DNA of 64,000 bases, from the NCBI GenBank assembly GCA_034509735.1, contig JACGWO010000007.1, forward strand, positions 558,001 through 622,000. Direction: 5' to 3'. The notes below the pieces were generated by a model that did no database searches, was not told the DNA's origin, and saw only the letters and a list, made by a program, of their open reading frames with translations. Origin of the DNA: Sesamum alatum. Taxonomy: Eukaryota; Streptophyta; Magnoliopsida; Lamiales; Pedaliaceae. Positions 24,340 through 36,450 of this stretch are shown in pieces. Numbering within the stretch: position 1 is the stretch's first letter; every line of letters starts with the position of its first letter. The position numbers and the translations under genes were made by a program.

Positions 24340-25484
24340 GAGAAAATTGTATTTTTTTTACCATAATTTATGGTACTTTACAAAATTGAAACCATATTTT
24401 TTGAAATAGCTTGAAATGGTACCAAAAAATATGTTTTGTTTGCATTTTGATACTGCCGTTAGATTTCTAATGGCATAGCCACATGTCTTGCACGTGGCCA
24501 TTAAATCATAAAGCAAGGGCGGCAAAGAGTGAGAAATTGCATTTTTTGTACTACAATTTAGGAAACCTTGTAATATTGATAATGCAATTTATGATACATT
24601 CGCAATATTGGTACCATATTCTCCAATTTTTTTAAAAGTTTGTGTGTGACTCTTTAGGTTTATCTTCAATTAAACTTGGGCTTTAATGCGACTTACGACT
24701 CGATTGGTACCATGTTGTGCAAGATATAGTCCTCTCTAATTTCGCATGAGCCTCACGATTTTGTCCTAAATAGACGTCTCGTTAGGAGATGAGGTATTGA
24801 GGCTTATAAGCCACTGGGACGCTTGGCTACATTAAACTTGTATCATATATACAATTTATTTGGCAACTCATTAACATTAGGTTGGACGATTATTATTAAT
24901 CAACCATCCTCAATTAACCCTTCAATTAGAGGGATACCCATTAACATGGGTGCTCATCTAACAATGGTCCATGATACTAGAGAATATATGAAATTGTATG
25001 AACCTATCAACTATCAGTACAATGAAGATACGGCCTTTCTACCGCATAACCGCCGGACCAAAATCTAGAGTATGAAATTGGTTACCAATTTTAAGATAGA
25101 ATTTGCTATTTATCATAAGATGATAAAAGAACTTCACATATTCTCTACAATATGAGTTTATGAAGACAATGACCATGGCGATGATGAAATAGGAAAAAAA
25201 AAAAAAGTACACCTTAATTGGAGAATATGGTACCAATATTACAAGGTATCCTTAATTGTGGTATCAATATTGCAAAGTACCATAATTATAGTACAAAATA
25301 CAATTTTCTCGTCTTTTTGCCCGCCTATGTTGCATGCTTAACAGCCACGTGTGGCCTTGCCGTTAGAAATCTAACGACAGTATAAACAATACAAACGAAA
25401 CCTATTTTTTAATACCATTTTAAGGTATTTCGAAAAATATGGTACCAATATTGCAAATTAGGGCATCTAAAATGCAATTTTCTA
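24340..25484. mobile_element. 1.15-kb element with about 280-bp terminal inverted repeats
   Basis: The left arm (24340 to about 24625) and right arm (about 25212-25484) are inverted copies. Matching blocks include GAGAAAATTGTATTTT against the right-end inverse, TGGTACCATATTCTCC at the inner junctions, and the CGTTAGATTTCTAAYGGCA block near 24450-24475 and 25362-25380. The right arm lies on the opposite strand. The 600-bp centre (24630-25210) encodes no transposase; an 81-codon frame there is unrelated to known families. Long inverted arms suggest a Mutator-like or fold-back element. The flanking 9-mers match only 6/9, so the duplication is decayed. Confidence 0.7.
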
Positions 25485-26020
25485 TATTAAATTTTTTTAC
25501 TTGTACTTCAACTACATCAAACAATTTTTTTTCGTTTTAAAAAGATTGCTACAATATTCAACTCTTGATATTGATATCTTACAAAATTGATTTTGTCAAA
25601 ATCCGGAAATAAGTTCCAAATATATCACGAATGCAGCTGCAAAATCCAAATAATAGTATATATAATGTTTAAAATTCAGTAATTAATAATAAAAAAACAG
25701 GATATACACAATTGTAAGCGTACTTGGAGGGAAGCACGCAGCAGTTAATTTATTCCCAGTGGTGTGTTGTTAGCTTGACGATGAAGACTCCGTAGTGCGC
25801 AGGTTAAAACCGCATCTCTTTCCCTATTCTCCACCCACCGGTGCTCACTTTAACCCCAATTCCCAAAAATCGAAAAACCCTACCCACAAGTACAATCAAT
25901 CTGATTGAAGAGGCGGAGCAGATTATCCCCTTTTTTCTGTATATTTCTGTAAATTATCAGATTTTCCTTTTGTTTTTGTTTCTTTTTTTTTTTGCCCCCG
26001 ATCGATGAGCGGCGACGAAA
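25485..26020. other. Promoter and 5' leader region of the Raf-like kinase gene
   Basis: AT-rich DNA gives way at about 25700 to GC-richer sequence that probably holds the promoter. The leader is T-rich (25930-26000). An ATG at 26005 opens an overlapping upstream frame. Confidence 0.45.
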
Positions 26021-26190
26021 ATGTCCAAAGTGAAACACTTATTGCGGAAGCTTCACATCGGCGATCATCACCATCATGGGAGACCACCTGCACTCGATCC
26101 ATCCCCCCAAACGACGTCGTCGCAGCCATCGACCTCGTCGTCGCCCTCGTCCGATTTGCCCCAAACGACGCTATCGTCGGAGAACGATAG
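26005..26190 (+). promoter_or_regulatory. Upstream ORF (61 codons) overlapping the kinase start codon
   Basis: The ATG at 26005 is 16 nt before the kinase ATG at 26021 and in another frame; it stops at 26188-26190. Its context (T at -3, A at +4) is weak, while the main ATG has A at -3. If the transcript starts upstream, this uORF would compete with the main start. The peptide has no recognisable domain. Confidence 0.45.
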
Positions 26191-29100
26191 TTCGAGCAGT
26201 AGTAATTTCAATTTCTTCGAGGAGGAGTTCCAAATGCAATTGGCGCTGGCAATTAGCGTTTCGGATCCGGGTCAAAATTGCGTTGACTCGGAAACTGCTC
26301 AAATCAACGCCGCTAAGCAGATTAGCCTCGGTTGCTCGCCTTCTCAAAACCTCTCGGAATTTATGTCGCTCCGATATTGGGTAAAATCGTTTTTCTTAGT
26401 TTTCGTAGATTTTCTTTTGCCTGTTTTGAATTTTTAGGTTTTGGTTTTATTGCATGTGTCTGTTAATCGGAGATCTAACTCAGTCGGTTGAATTTCTGTC
26501 TGCAATTGGATTTTGTCTGGGGCTAGAGAATTGCTGCGAGTGTTATATGCAATGATTGTTCTGGATTGTAGCTTAATTTTCGGCAATGATGTTTAGGCAG
26601 GTGATTGTTTGGCATGGATTATGTGTTAATATAAATTTCTAAAAAAAATATTTCTGTGGATGCGTTATATTATTATTTATTTTGGATGGTGAGTAGCGGT
26701 ATCATGTTGGCCTAAATATTCCACGAATAGGCAGTGGAGGAAATATTGCATTAGTGGTTGGTAATAGCAGTGGATAATTTCTAGTTATTGCTCTGGCGTA
26801 ATCTAGTTGTGCTGAGTTAGGCATCTGATAGACTTAATGCCATAATCAAACTGCTTCTGTAAAATCTCTTTCACCATGTACATAGTCGAAGCAATATGCT
26901 CTGAGAAGCCACTTCAAAAACATCTAACATGACAAAAACATCCACCCACATGTGGCATACAGATTGAATTGGATTAATCAGAATTTGACGGACTTGGTTT
27001 GAGTCAGGAAGTCAAACAAACATATAGATGGTGCTTAAATTGCCCGCTAAGTTGAAAAATTCTGTAGATAAATTCACTGGAGGGAAATGAATTGAAATTC
27101 CATGGCTTCATTAGGAAATCCGGACACGTATGATTTAACTATTCAAAGTTGAACTCTGAAAGATTCTTCCATGAAAGCCAAATTTGTGCAAGTTATTCAT
27201 TCAAGAAGTAAGGAGTAATCATGTTCATTTATTAGATTATAGCACCACTCTATACCCACTCCACTCACCTGCACCTGCCAAAAGAGGGTAGATAGAAAAC
27301 AAATGTTGGTGTTTTGTGTATTAGATTTATTCTTGAACAATTGATGAAATTCTGCCGTCTTTCTTTCTGTGATGCAGAGCTCTAATGTTGTAAATTATGA
27401 TGAGAAAGTAATAGACGGGTTCTATGATGTTTGTGGAATAGATTCAAATTTGGGCGTCCAAGCAAAAATGCCATCGCTAGTAGAACTTGAGGCAATTTCT
27501 GCCTTGGATAATATTGGCTGTGAGGTTGTTTTAGTCAATCGTGCAGTTGATGCGGAACTCCGGCAACTTGAGGAAAGAGTGTGTTATATGTCCATGGAAT
27601 GTCATGCATTGGATAAGGCCTTGAATACGAGTTTTCTGGTTCAAAAAATTGCGGAGCTTATTGTTGAAAGAATGGGAGGCCCTGTGAGTGATGTTGAAGA
27701 TATGTTCAGGAAATGGAGGGCAAGGAATCATGAGCTGAAAATCTATCTGAATACAATCATTCTTCCTCTTGGCTCTCTTGATGTTGGACATTCACGCCAA
27801 AGGGCATTACTCTTTAAGGTAGTAAGAGCCTCTGCTCATTGTGCTTGTCTACAGTCATGTAGATACAATATTTTCCTTATATAATAACATTAACTTGTCA
27901 CCATCTCATTCCATACCTTTCATTTACTGGCAAGTGTCTGATTCCTATTTCCAATTTGATGGGGGGATCCAGCAACTTTTAGTGACATGGTATCGTAATG
28001 ATAAACTTTGTGCATATTTCTGATGCATACATTTATACTGGAAATTGTTGCTGTTGTGTTATTTCCCCCTATGTTATGCACTCATTCTCGCTGCATAAAG
28101 AAGACTTTAAATGAAGATTAAGTAACCCAAATGTTGGCTTCTAGGTACTTGCTGACAGGATCAACCTTCCATGCAAGCTAGTCAAAGGGAGTTATTATAC
28201 TGGCACTGATGACGGAGCTGTGAACTTGATAAAATTGGATGATGGAAGGTACTGGCTTGTATGCTAGTTTGCCTGTTTTACATATTTGTTGTCGCACTTT
28301 ATATCCAGTGAATTTCATTTTGGTTGTGGTGGGTATGTAGGGAGGGATAGGGGATTAAGCTGGGACAAATTGGGAATAATCTGGCTGACGTTTCATATCT
28401 GATAACATTTACGTTGTTCTCAAACATTAGGGTTCAATCTTTTGCAGGAGATTTCACTCAGCCTGGTTGGGTGTTTTGCGTATTTTTCCTAGTACAGTTC
28501 TCTGTTTTGGTGCATATCACCTCACCGCTGCAAACTTTTTATGTGAACAATGATCATCAAGCATATTCAGCTCACTGTTGGTTGCAAACTCCTCTTATTG
28601 TGTTTAACATTATTCCATAATCATGCCATCCATGAGATTTGCGATGTTCTATATTTGCTCCAATTAGATGTGAAAAATGAAACAACAAAAAAGTAAGATT
28701 TAAGGGTCATTTAAATAATTTAAAGAAGTTCTAGTATAATTGTGGATGAATTTGTTACAAGAAAAGTGCTTCTTGGTCTCCAAAGTGTCATCACGCTGTC
28801 CTGCAATCATGTTGAAACATAGATAGCTCTGTCAAGTTGCTGGCTTTGGAAAGGTCTCAATCTGCTCAAAACTGTTGGTGTAATGTAATTGGAAATGGCT
28901 TTCAAGTGGAAGATTGGAAAAAGAGCCTCTTGCTGACTCTGGATTAGAAATTTTAAAATAGAATTTTCCTAGCTAGGCTGAATCTAAGAAATTGTTCACT
29001 ATCATCTTCATTACATTAGTTCCACAAATCCCTTCATTTGTATAAGACATATTTTCTTGTTATTAATCTGGTTTGGTATTCATTGTTGTTCTTTTAGTCT

Positions 29101-32100
29101 AGTGCAGTGTGCTTGTTTTAGAATATTTCCCTAGTTATTTTATGTTTGAGATAACATATAATGATAATTAAACTATTTTTTCAACTGATGCAGCGAGTAC
29201 ATTATTGATCTAATGGGTGCTCCAGGCACACTCATTCCAGCTGAGGTACCCAGCTGTCATCATCAAAATGTTGGGTTGGATGCAATGAGTACTGCTACTT
29301 TGGTAGGGAGTGACAAGAGTTCATGTACAGCATCTGAGCAAGGACCTAGAATTAGGTCGTTTTCACCTGGTCTGGATGAGACTCCTAAAACAAGTAGTTC
29401 AACTCCACAACCATCAGCCATGTCCATCATATCAAATAGAGAAGGCAGGAGAATAGCAGAAAAGAGCCAGACAGAGCAGTTGGAGCATTTTCTTCCACCA
29501 AGGGGAGCAGGTGAAGCGGCACTGCTTGCTGGAAAGAAAAAATCAAGTGGCCGGGACTCACATACAGAAGATGCTTCCAGTTCTGCTACCAGTGCTGCAA
29601 AGGAACCAGAATTCACTGGAGAACTTCCTACCATGTGGTTGGAGAAATGTGCATCAGCACCCGAAGATTTGTTTCCAAACATAAGTTCTCATGATTTCAG
29701 AGAAGACAAAGTGCTGGAAAGAAATGAGCACTCTCTTGTACCTTTTACAGGGTTGCAGTTATGGAACATTGCATATAACCAAAAGCCTTCAGCTGAAGGA
29801 TTGGGAACACACCTGTTTAAACTGGAAACAGGAGGACATAAATCATCTTTAGATACTCCTGGGGAACAAATTGTGCTTGTCAAAGATAGAAATAATGAAG
29901 CGAACTCAAATGGCAGTGCAGCTGCTGGTAGAGAACTTGTTGATTATTCTGAAAATACAGAAGCTATGCTAGTACCCTGCTCTGACCAGCTGGATGCTAA
30001 CAAGACTCACAATGTGCAAATGGATCCCGTACTGAGTGGAGTTGCCGAAATTTTGTGGGAGGATCTTCAAATTGGCGAACGCATTGGTATAGGTAAGAGT
30101 TGCAGCGATGGATCTGTTATTCCTTATTGAAAAAGTTGATGTTCACAATGAGAAAATAGGGCAAGCTGTCTACAGGAGGGTTTGATTCTCTATATCTTAT
30201 TGGGGAAAGCTAACCTCGTCCCTGACTTTTGTTTTCCCTATGCACCTATATTTCAGCCATTTGCTTGTGTCTTTTAGATACGGCACATTTTCATTGCAGA
30301 AATTATTCGCGATCTGTTTTCTTTTATTAGGGGTGCATAAGGGATCACTTAGAACTTATTCAAATATGCATCAGCACAATAGTTTTGTATGTGCAACACT
30401 GTAATGAGAGTGCTGTATAGAACATGCTAAGGGACTTCTGTTCATAAAATATGTATGATATTTGCTTTGCTGCAGTCCTGAATACATTCTATTTCCTTTT
30501 ATATTTGCAGGATCATATGGTGAGGTCTACCGAGGAGAATGGAATGGAACGGTAGCTTATACTTTTACACTTTTGGTGATCTAATATGTGGTTTATACAT
30601 GTCTTATGGTAAAACTACAAGCACATTATGGATGTTTTCTTGGTATATTTGGATATACTATTAGCAGTCATTACATCTGTGTTGTGGTTTTTAGGCCATG
30701 TGAACATTTGTTTAAGCTCTTTTTCAGGTTTATTAAGCAATTTGCTGCTCCAGATTACGAAATCTGTTTGTGTGTTTTGTTTTTGATCTTCCAGTATTAG
30801 AAGGTGGTATCATAGTCTTGATTGACACTTGTTTTCACATAGCTATTGTCATTTCGTGACAGGAAGTTGCGGTCAAGAAATTTATGAACCAAGATATCTC
30901 AGGCGATGCACTAACACAATTTAAATGTGAGGTAAATGAACATATATCTCTATGTGAGACTTTATGTGCTAGCAAGATTATCTTCTCCTTTGCTTTCTTT
31001 CTCCTGGGCTTTAAATTCTTTGCTTACTGTTTCCTGATGCAGATTGAAATCATGTTAAGGTTGAGGCATCCAAATGTTGTTCTTTTCATGGGAGCGGTGA
31101 CGCGCCCCCCAAATATGTCCATATTGACAGAATTTCTTCCAAGGTTTATTTCTCAATAGTGTATGAAAACTTGTAGGATCATTGTTTAATGGTTCTGACT
31201 CTCTTAGAATATTCTCTACCTCATATAATGTTAGTCTCTCTCCGGAACAAAGTCAGGGTTTGATCTTTTGGCTATCTCAGCGTATTCTAATTGTATAGGC
31301 TGATTGCTTCTCTATCTTAAAATCCCTTACTACCATCTTGGCTACATCTGCTTGTGGCCGTGCACATTGTGGGTAGTGGATTGGGTAGGTTGTTTTATGT
31401 ATCGGATACCTTTATGGAATATGCACTATGAACTCTTTGTCATTTTTCATTTCCTGAGAAAAACTTGACAAGAGAAAGGATAAGGGAAGAGGTGGGTTGG
31501 GATGACACACAGTAAATCTGCATAGCAGGGATTAGATTAGTTGATTTGGACCTCTTTTTTATCTTTTGGGCTTTAATGAGTTTAGGTTTCACTATCTGAT
31601 TAACATTGCGATAATGCAATTAACAGTGGCATCTGTGAGATATTTCAGGTTTCTTATTGAACTCTTGAAACATAAATGGATCATAATAATCTGATGGTTC
31701 TTTTGTCTTACTTGTTATAGCTTCTTATAATCCCCATATCTCGCTTGCAGGGGTAGTTTATATAAGCTGCTGCACCGTCCAAATATCCAAATAGATGAAA
31801 AAAGACGCATAAAAATGGCCCTTGATGTGGTATTGGTTGGATGAATAGAATTCCATTTGTTTCTGCTTTAAGGTTCCTTTGCCATCTATTAATACACCGA
31901 TCTTTTGCAGGCTAAGGGAATGAATTACTTGCACACTAGCCATCCTATCATTGTGCATAGGGATCTTAAGACTCCAAACCTCCTTGTTGATAAAAATTGG
32001 GTTGTTAAGGTTTGGTCCGAATTTTATTACCTATGATTCCTTACATTGAGAGAATGAATTTCCCATTTCAATCCACTAACATCTGTTTTCCTGCACAATA

Positions 32101-32907
32101 TGTTAGGTTTGTGATTTTGGGATGTCACGTTTGCAGCACCATACTTTTCTATCTTCAAAGTCAACTGCTGGAACGGTAATGCTCATGAAGCCAAAGTTTT
32201 GTTATCTATTCCTTTTTTTACCATTTATTGGATGGATGCCATCTTCTATTGTTAGAGACTGGGGGCAAAGAGTAAGAGAATGAAACCAGGAGCAAATATG
32301 ATGACATCATTAAAGATTTACCCTTTTTTTCTTTTCTCCATGTTGCAGGCAGAATGGATGGCTCCAGAGGTTCTAAGAAATGAACCATCCAACGAGAAGT
32401 GAGTTAATAGTCACATACTCTAGTCCTTTGACTCTTTCTAGTACTATATTTTGGGTCTGGCTAATAAGATTAGCTACTCTAATTTGCAGATCGGATGTAT
32501 ATAGTTTTGGAGTAATACTTTGGGAGCTGGCAACTCTGCGAGTGCCATGGACAGAAATGAACTCAATGCAGGTGGTTGGGGCTGTTGGATTCCAGGGTAG
32601 ACATCTCGACATCCCAGCCACAGTTGATCCCCTGGTGGCAGAGATAATAAGTGACTGCTGGAACAGGTTAATTTCTGACGCAAGCCTACTGCCAATTGAT
32701 CCTTGGCTACAATGCCTCGCTATTTATATACTTTTTTCCTGTTCGAATGAATGGCCTGAAATGTGCACTGGATTTCCTAGATTAGACTAACTTGGAAGCT
32801 TCGTCTTCTGCAGAAACCCACAGACACGCCCTTCTTTTGCACAGATTATTACTCGTCTCAAATGTCTTCAGCGTCTCAGTGTGCAAAGAGCAGAGAACCG
32901 TAAGTGA
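26021..32907 (+). CDS. Raf-like MAPKKK with EDR1 domain (At5g11850/RAF3 type)
   Basis: There are 13 coding exons: 26021-26380, 27378-27818, 28145-28248, 29194-30092, 30511-30551, 30863-30931, 31043-31143, 31751-31829, 31911-32009, 32107-32175, 32349-32398, 32490-32666 and 32814-32907. The joined frame is 2583 nt, 860 residues. The N-terminus ([19 protein letters not shown]) and [14 protein letters not shown] match Arabidopsis At5g11850. The EDR1 (papain-like fold) domain spans about 120-320 ([29 protein letters not shown]). A Ser-rich linker follows. The kinase domain runs from about 590 to the end: [12 protein letters not shown] loop, VAVKK (K620), [10 protein letters not shown] (D716), DFG (734-736) and APE (759-761). 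All catalytic residues are present, so an active Ser/Thr kinase is expected. The family acts in stress, ABA and ethylene signalling; the exact pathway here is unknown. Confidence 0.95.
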
Positions 32908-34096
32908 TGTTGTAGCAGTAGCTAAGAGCTCATTTCTGGATTCGAAGAGCCAGAAGAGCAAAAGTGAACAGTTTGAGAAATTGTCTGGAAGCAAGGTAAC
33001 TGGATGGGGAAGTGTTGGTTCATTCAAAGTGGGAACCCAACACGGCCAATTCAGAACAGAGCAAATGCCCTCTCAACATGAAGTGCAGTAGGGGAAAAAG
33101 TTGTTAGTAAAGTTGGTCACATTAATTTGTGAAGTCCTAAAAAACGAAAGAGAAATTGGTAAAGGCCTTCTCTTCATGTTTTTAGGGAAATCAATGTAAT
33201 ATCATCTATTTGTAAGAATCTCTTAATAAAAAGAAAAAGTGGGAAGGAAAAAGAAAAGGAAAAAAAAAGAAAAGAAGAAAAGAGAGTGAGTTTTGGGAAT
33301 CTGTTGGAGATCATCAAAGTAGCAACTGTAAAAAGAGGGTCTCTACAGATTGCGCGCCTGAAGAAGAAGAAGAGGTTATTAGTTATAAAAAGGAAAATGA
33401 CAAATATTAGTCATCTATTTTACTACTGTCTTCATTTATACTACTACTCTGTACCTGGCCTGCGGTGAAAAGAGAAGTGGTGAATGTTGTGAACTTTTCT
33501 ACTGAAGTGAATTTTACCCTATATAAATATTTACCCATGATTCAAGAATTATGTATGCATGGATGACCTGCTACTACTGCTTACTGCCATGGTTTGCTAC
33601 GTACTAACGATTGTAATCTATATGAACATACCAGATAAAGATTGAATGAAATCTCTTTCATGTCCATGTAATTTTGAAAAGGGCCCCTTCATCTTTCACT
33701 TTCTATCTCCAGCGTCAGAATTCGGCAACTTGAGAAACATGACACTTTGCTTTAAACTAGTGATGAGAAGACTTAACAGAATTTTTACTTCTTCTTGATA
33801 TACATACGACAACCAGTATCGTTATTCCCATAGGCTGACGTTTTTGGGACGTATATATATTACAAAATTGGAGTTGATTCATGTAAATAGCCGATAGATT
33901 AAATATGATTATTCCTGTTGTTTATTACCTTTTTTATCCTCCTCCTCTTGCTTGACGCAAGACGCCACGTTCACAACCACAACCAAAACCAAACACAAGC
34001 ACAAGATCTTTTCCACGCGACTAACAATATCCAAAAGGACCATAACCCAAACCTTCAAATATAAATTATTTAAGAGAAGAAAAAACAAAGAAGGAA
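32908..34096. other. Kinase 3' UTR and CGLD27 promoter region
   Basis: About 32908-33240 is probably 3' UTR; it has an AATAAA-like motif near 33223. A purine-rich tract follows (33225-33375). The last few hundred bases before 34097 should hold the CGLD27 promoter. No further gene is seen. Confidence 0.5.
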
Positions 34097-35726
34097 ATGG
34101 CGGGCAGTAGCAGTAGCAGTAGCTTCTTTCTCTCTCTAAAACCACTCTCCTTCCCTTCCACACCCACCAACTACCAACTCACTCTCTCACATCCCAAAGC
34201 TTCATTCCCCAAGATACCCCTGTCATCTTTCAAGAATAACAATAATACCCCTTCCCCATCAGAAACCGAGTGCCCTGTGCCGCTCGATCAACAGCCCATC
34301 AACGAGTACAACTCTCTCTCCAATTCTTTCCCCTTCTCATGGGCGTCAGGCGACGTCGTTGAGTTCTGCTCAAGGCTTTTCGCGACGGGGGCATGCTTTT
34401 CCCTCTTTCTGGGCCTTCCTGTTTCTTGGTTTGGCTCCGTTGGCCCCACCAAATCTGAGCCCATCGGACTCCTCCTCGCCGCTGCTTCAAGTGGCCTTTT
34501 CGTTGTCATTCTCGCCGTCGTCAGGATGTATTTGGGCTGGGCTTATGTCGGCAACCGCCTGTTAAGCGCCACTGTTGAATGTGCGTTGTTTTTTTACTGT
34601 CATTCTTCTCTCTCTCTCTCTCTCTCTCTGATATTTTTGTTTTTGGGGTGACAGATGAAGAGACAGGGTGGTATGATGGGCAGGTAATATTTTTCTAATT
34701 TTGAATTGTCTGAATCTTACACTGTACCTCTCCAACTTCATCCATCTCATGCTGTTATCTCAATTTGAAGATGATCATTATGCTTCAAACTTTATTAGCT
34801 TTCACAACTGAACAATCATTAATGTACTTGGCAATTAGACCATAATAAGCTATAATCTGATGCAATTTATAATCACTTACATCAGTTTATTTCTAATCAA
34901 TCTGTTGATTCGATTCACACTTTTATGTTCAGATATGGGTGAAGACTGCAGAAGTTTTGGCTCGTGACAGACTTCTTGGTTCTTTTTCAGTAAGCCATCC
35001 AATACATAACACCCCACCCCCCCTCCAAAAAAAAGAGTATCTATATACTGATGAAATACGGGAGAATTTAGCCCGAATCAAGTTCGATCGCACACGAAAT
35101 CACATTATAAGTATATTAATGTTGGATTATTTTGTCAAACTTGGTCTGAATAAGAATTTTTCGGAAACATGCGGGCTTAAAGTCTTCGACCCTTCTTACC
35201 AAAAACTTAGATGAATTTCTATATTTATAGAGAGATCATTACATTTATGACATGTTTACACAAATCACTCATATCTTTTGAATAATTTCACATACACACC
35301 CACCAAAAACGTCAATTCATTTACACAAACTATCTTGTTTTTGGAAAATCATACATGCACAGCCCATAAATGTCAACATCACCACTCAATCTAGCCCCTT
35401 GCTTTTTAAAGGACAGAGATTATTTGTGTAAACAGACGGTAGTTGAGTAATGACCAGTGTTTTACTCAATATATAGTTACCAGTATATAATTTTTACACA
35501 GGTGAAGCCAGTCCTAAGCAGACTAAAGACGACCTTGGTGGTTCTTGGGACATCATTGTTTGTGTGCATAGTCCTCCTTGTCAACTCCGAGACCACCCAA
35601 AAACAAGCGTATACTACGCCAAGAGAAGAGCCTGGAGGCAGAGCTGTACCAGGAGTCTACAACGATGAATCTGCAAGAAACTTTGAGCCTGATGCATTCT
35701 GCGGTGAATCAGTTGCACCACCTTAA
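34097..35726 (+). CDS. CGLD27: CGLD27-like chloroplast membrane protein (DUF1230)
   Basis: There are four coding exons: 34097-34580, 34655-34683, 34933-34989 and 35502-35726. The joined frame is 795 nt, 264 residues. The first 55 residues are Ser-rich and basic, a chloroplast transit peptide. The conserved core follows: CPVPLDQQPINEYNSLS, then FPFSWASGDVVEF, two or three hydrophobic segments (about 93-115, 121-145 and 205-225), GWAYVGNRLLSATVEYEE and ARDRLLGSFS. The C-terminus (PGVYNDESARNFEPDAFCGE) is also typical. The protein is conserved in the green lineage and diatoms and was linked to chloroplast function and iron status. Its biochemical role is unknown. Exon 2 is only 29 nt but is needed for frame and motif. 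Intron 3 carries a repeat insertion. Confidence 0.93.
35233..35455. mobile_element. Decayed fold-back MITE inside CGLD27 intron 3
   Basis: The left segment GATCATTACATTTATGACATG and the inverse of the right segment (TGTTTACACAAATAATCTCTG) share the TTACACAAATCA/TTACACAAATAA blocks of the GGGWTAATTACA superfamily. The borders are approximate and no clear target-site duplication was seen. Confidence 0.4.
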
Positions 35727-36450
35727 TCCATACACTCTCATATTCATGTTGTCCCAATCATAACTATATACATATCTTCTTGTTGTTGTTGTTGTTGTTG
35801 TCCAGTTCTCATACTAATATGCGGTTTCATGATGGGTGGGGGGTTGTCATTTGTTGTGGTGGTGTCTGTGTAGTTTATAGGTTGTAATGAATGTTGTTGC
35901 AAGAAAGAGTGGAAGGGGGAATGATGTTTTTGGTTGAGGAGATAGCCAACTAGTTTGTACATTCATAGACTAAGTTAATTTATGTACTATACTAATTTAA
36001 TTTTGACGAGTTGTTAGTTCTGCGTCGAATTACTTGAGATCTTATGCGTTTCTTGCAAATCAATTATAATTTGATCGCGTCGACCATGCTCAAATTATGT
36101 TGAATGACTGAAATGCCCCAATGATTTGTTGAAATGACTAAACACTTTTAGGATTCGTGCACTTTCTACTCTTGAACTCAGCTTAATGATGTTATTAATT
36201 TCTGTAACTATATGATTAGTGCTGAATCAACGGTTGATGTTATATCTACTCTTGAACTCAGCTTAATGATGTTATTAATTTCTGTAACTATATGATTAGT
36301 GCTGAATCAACGGTTGATGTTATATCGTATAATTTATATTTTCTTAATTTGCTAAGAATTTCAGTAAGCGAAAGGGAGATTGGTCTCTTGTCGCAAAATA
36401 CATCAAGTGGGAAAAATAGGAGGATAGGTGTTCGAATTAGCACCAAGGGC
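35727..36450. other. CGLD27 3' flank
   Basis: This probably includes the CGLD27 3' UTR, with a (TTG)n run at 35781-35802. A perfect tandem duplication sits at 36166-36325. No gene is seen. Confidence 0.5.
36166..36325. repeat. Perfect 80-bp tandem duplication
   Basis: Bases 36166-36245 and 36246-36325 are identical over all 80 positions (unit starts CTACTCTTGAACTCAGC and ends GGTTGATGTTATAT). No differences means a very recent duplication or an assembly artefact. Confidence 0.9.
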
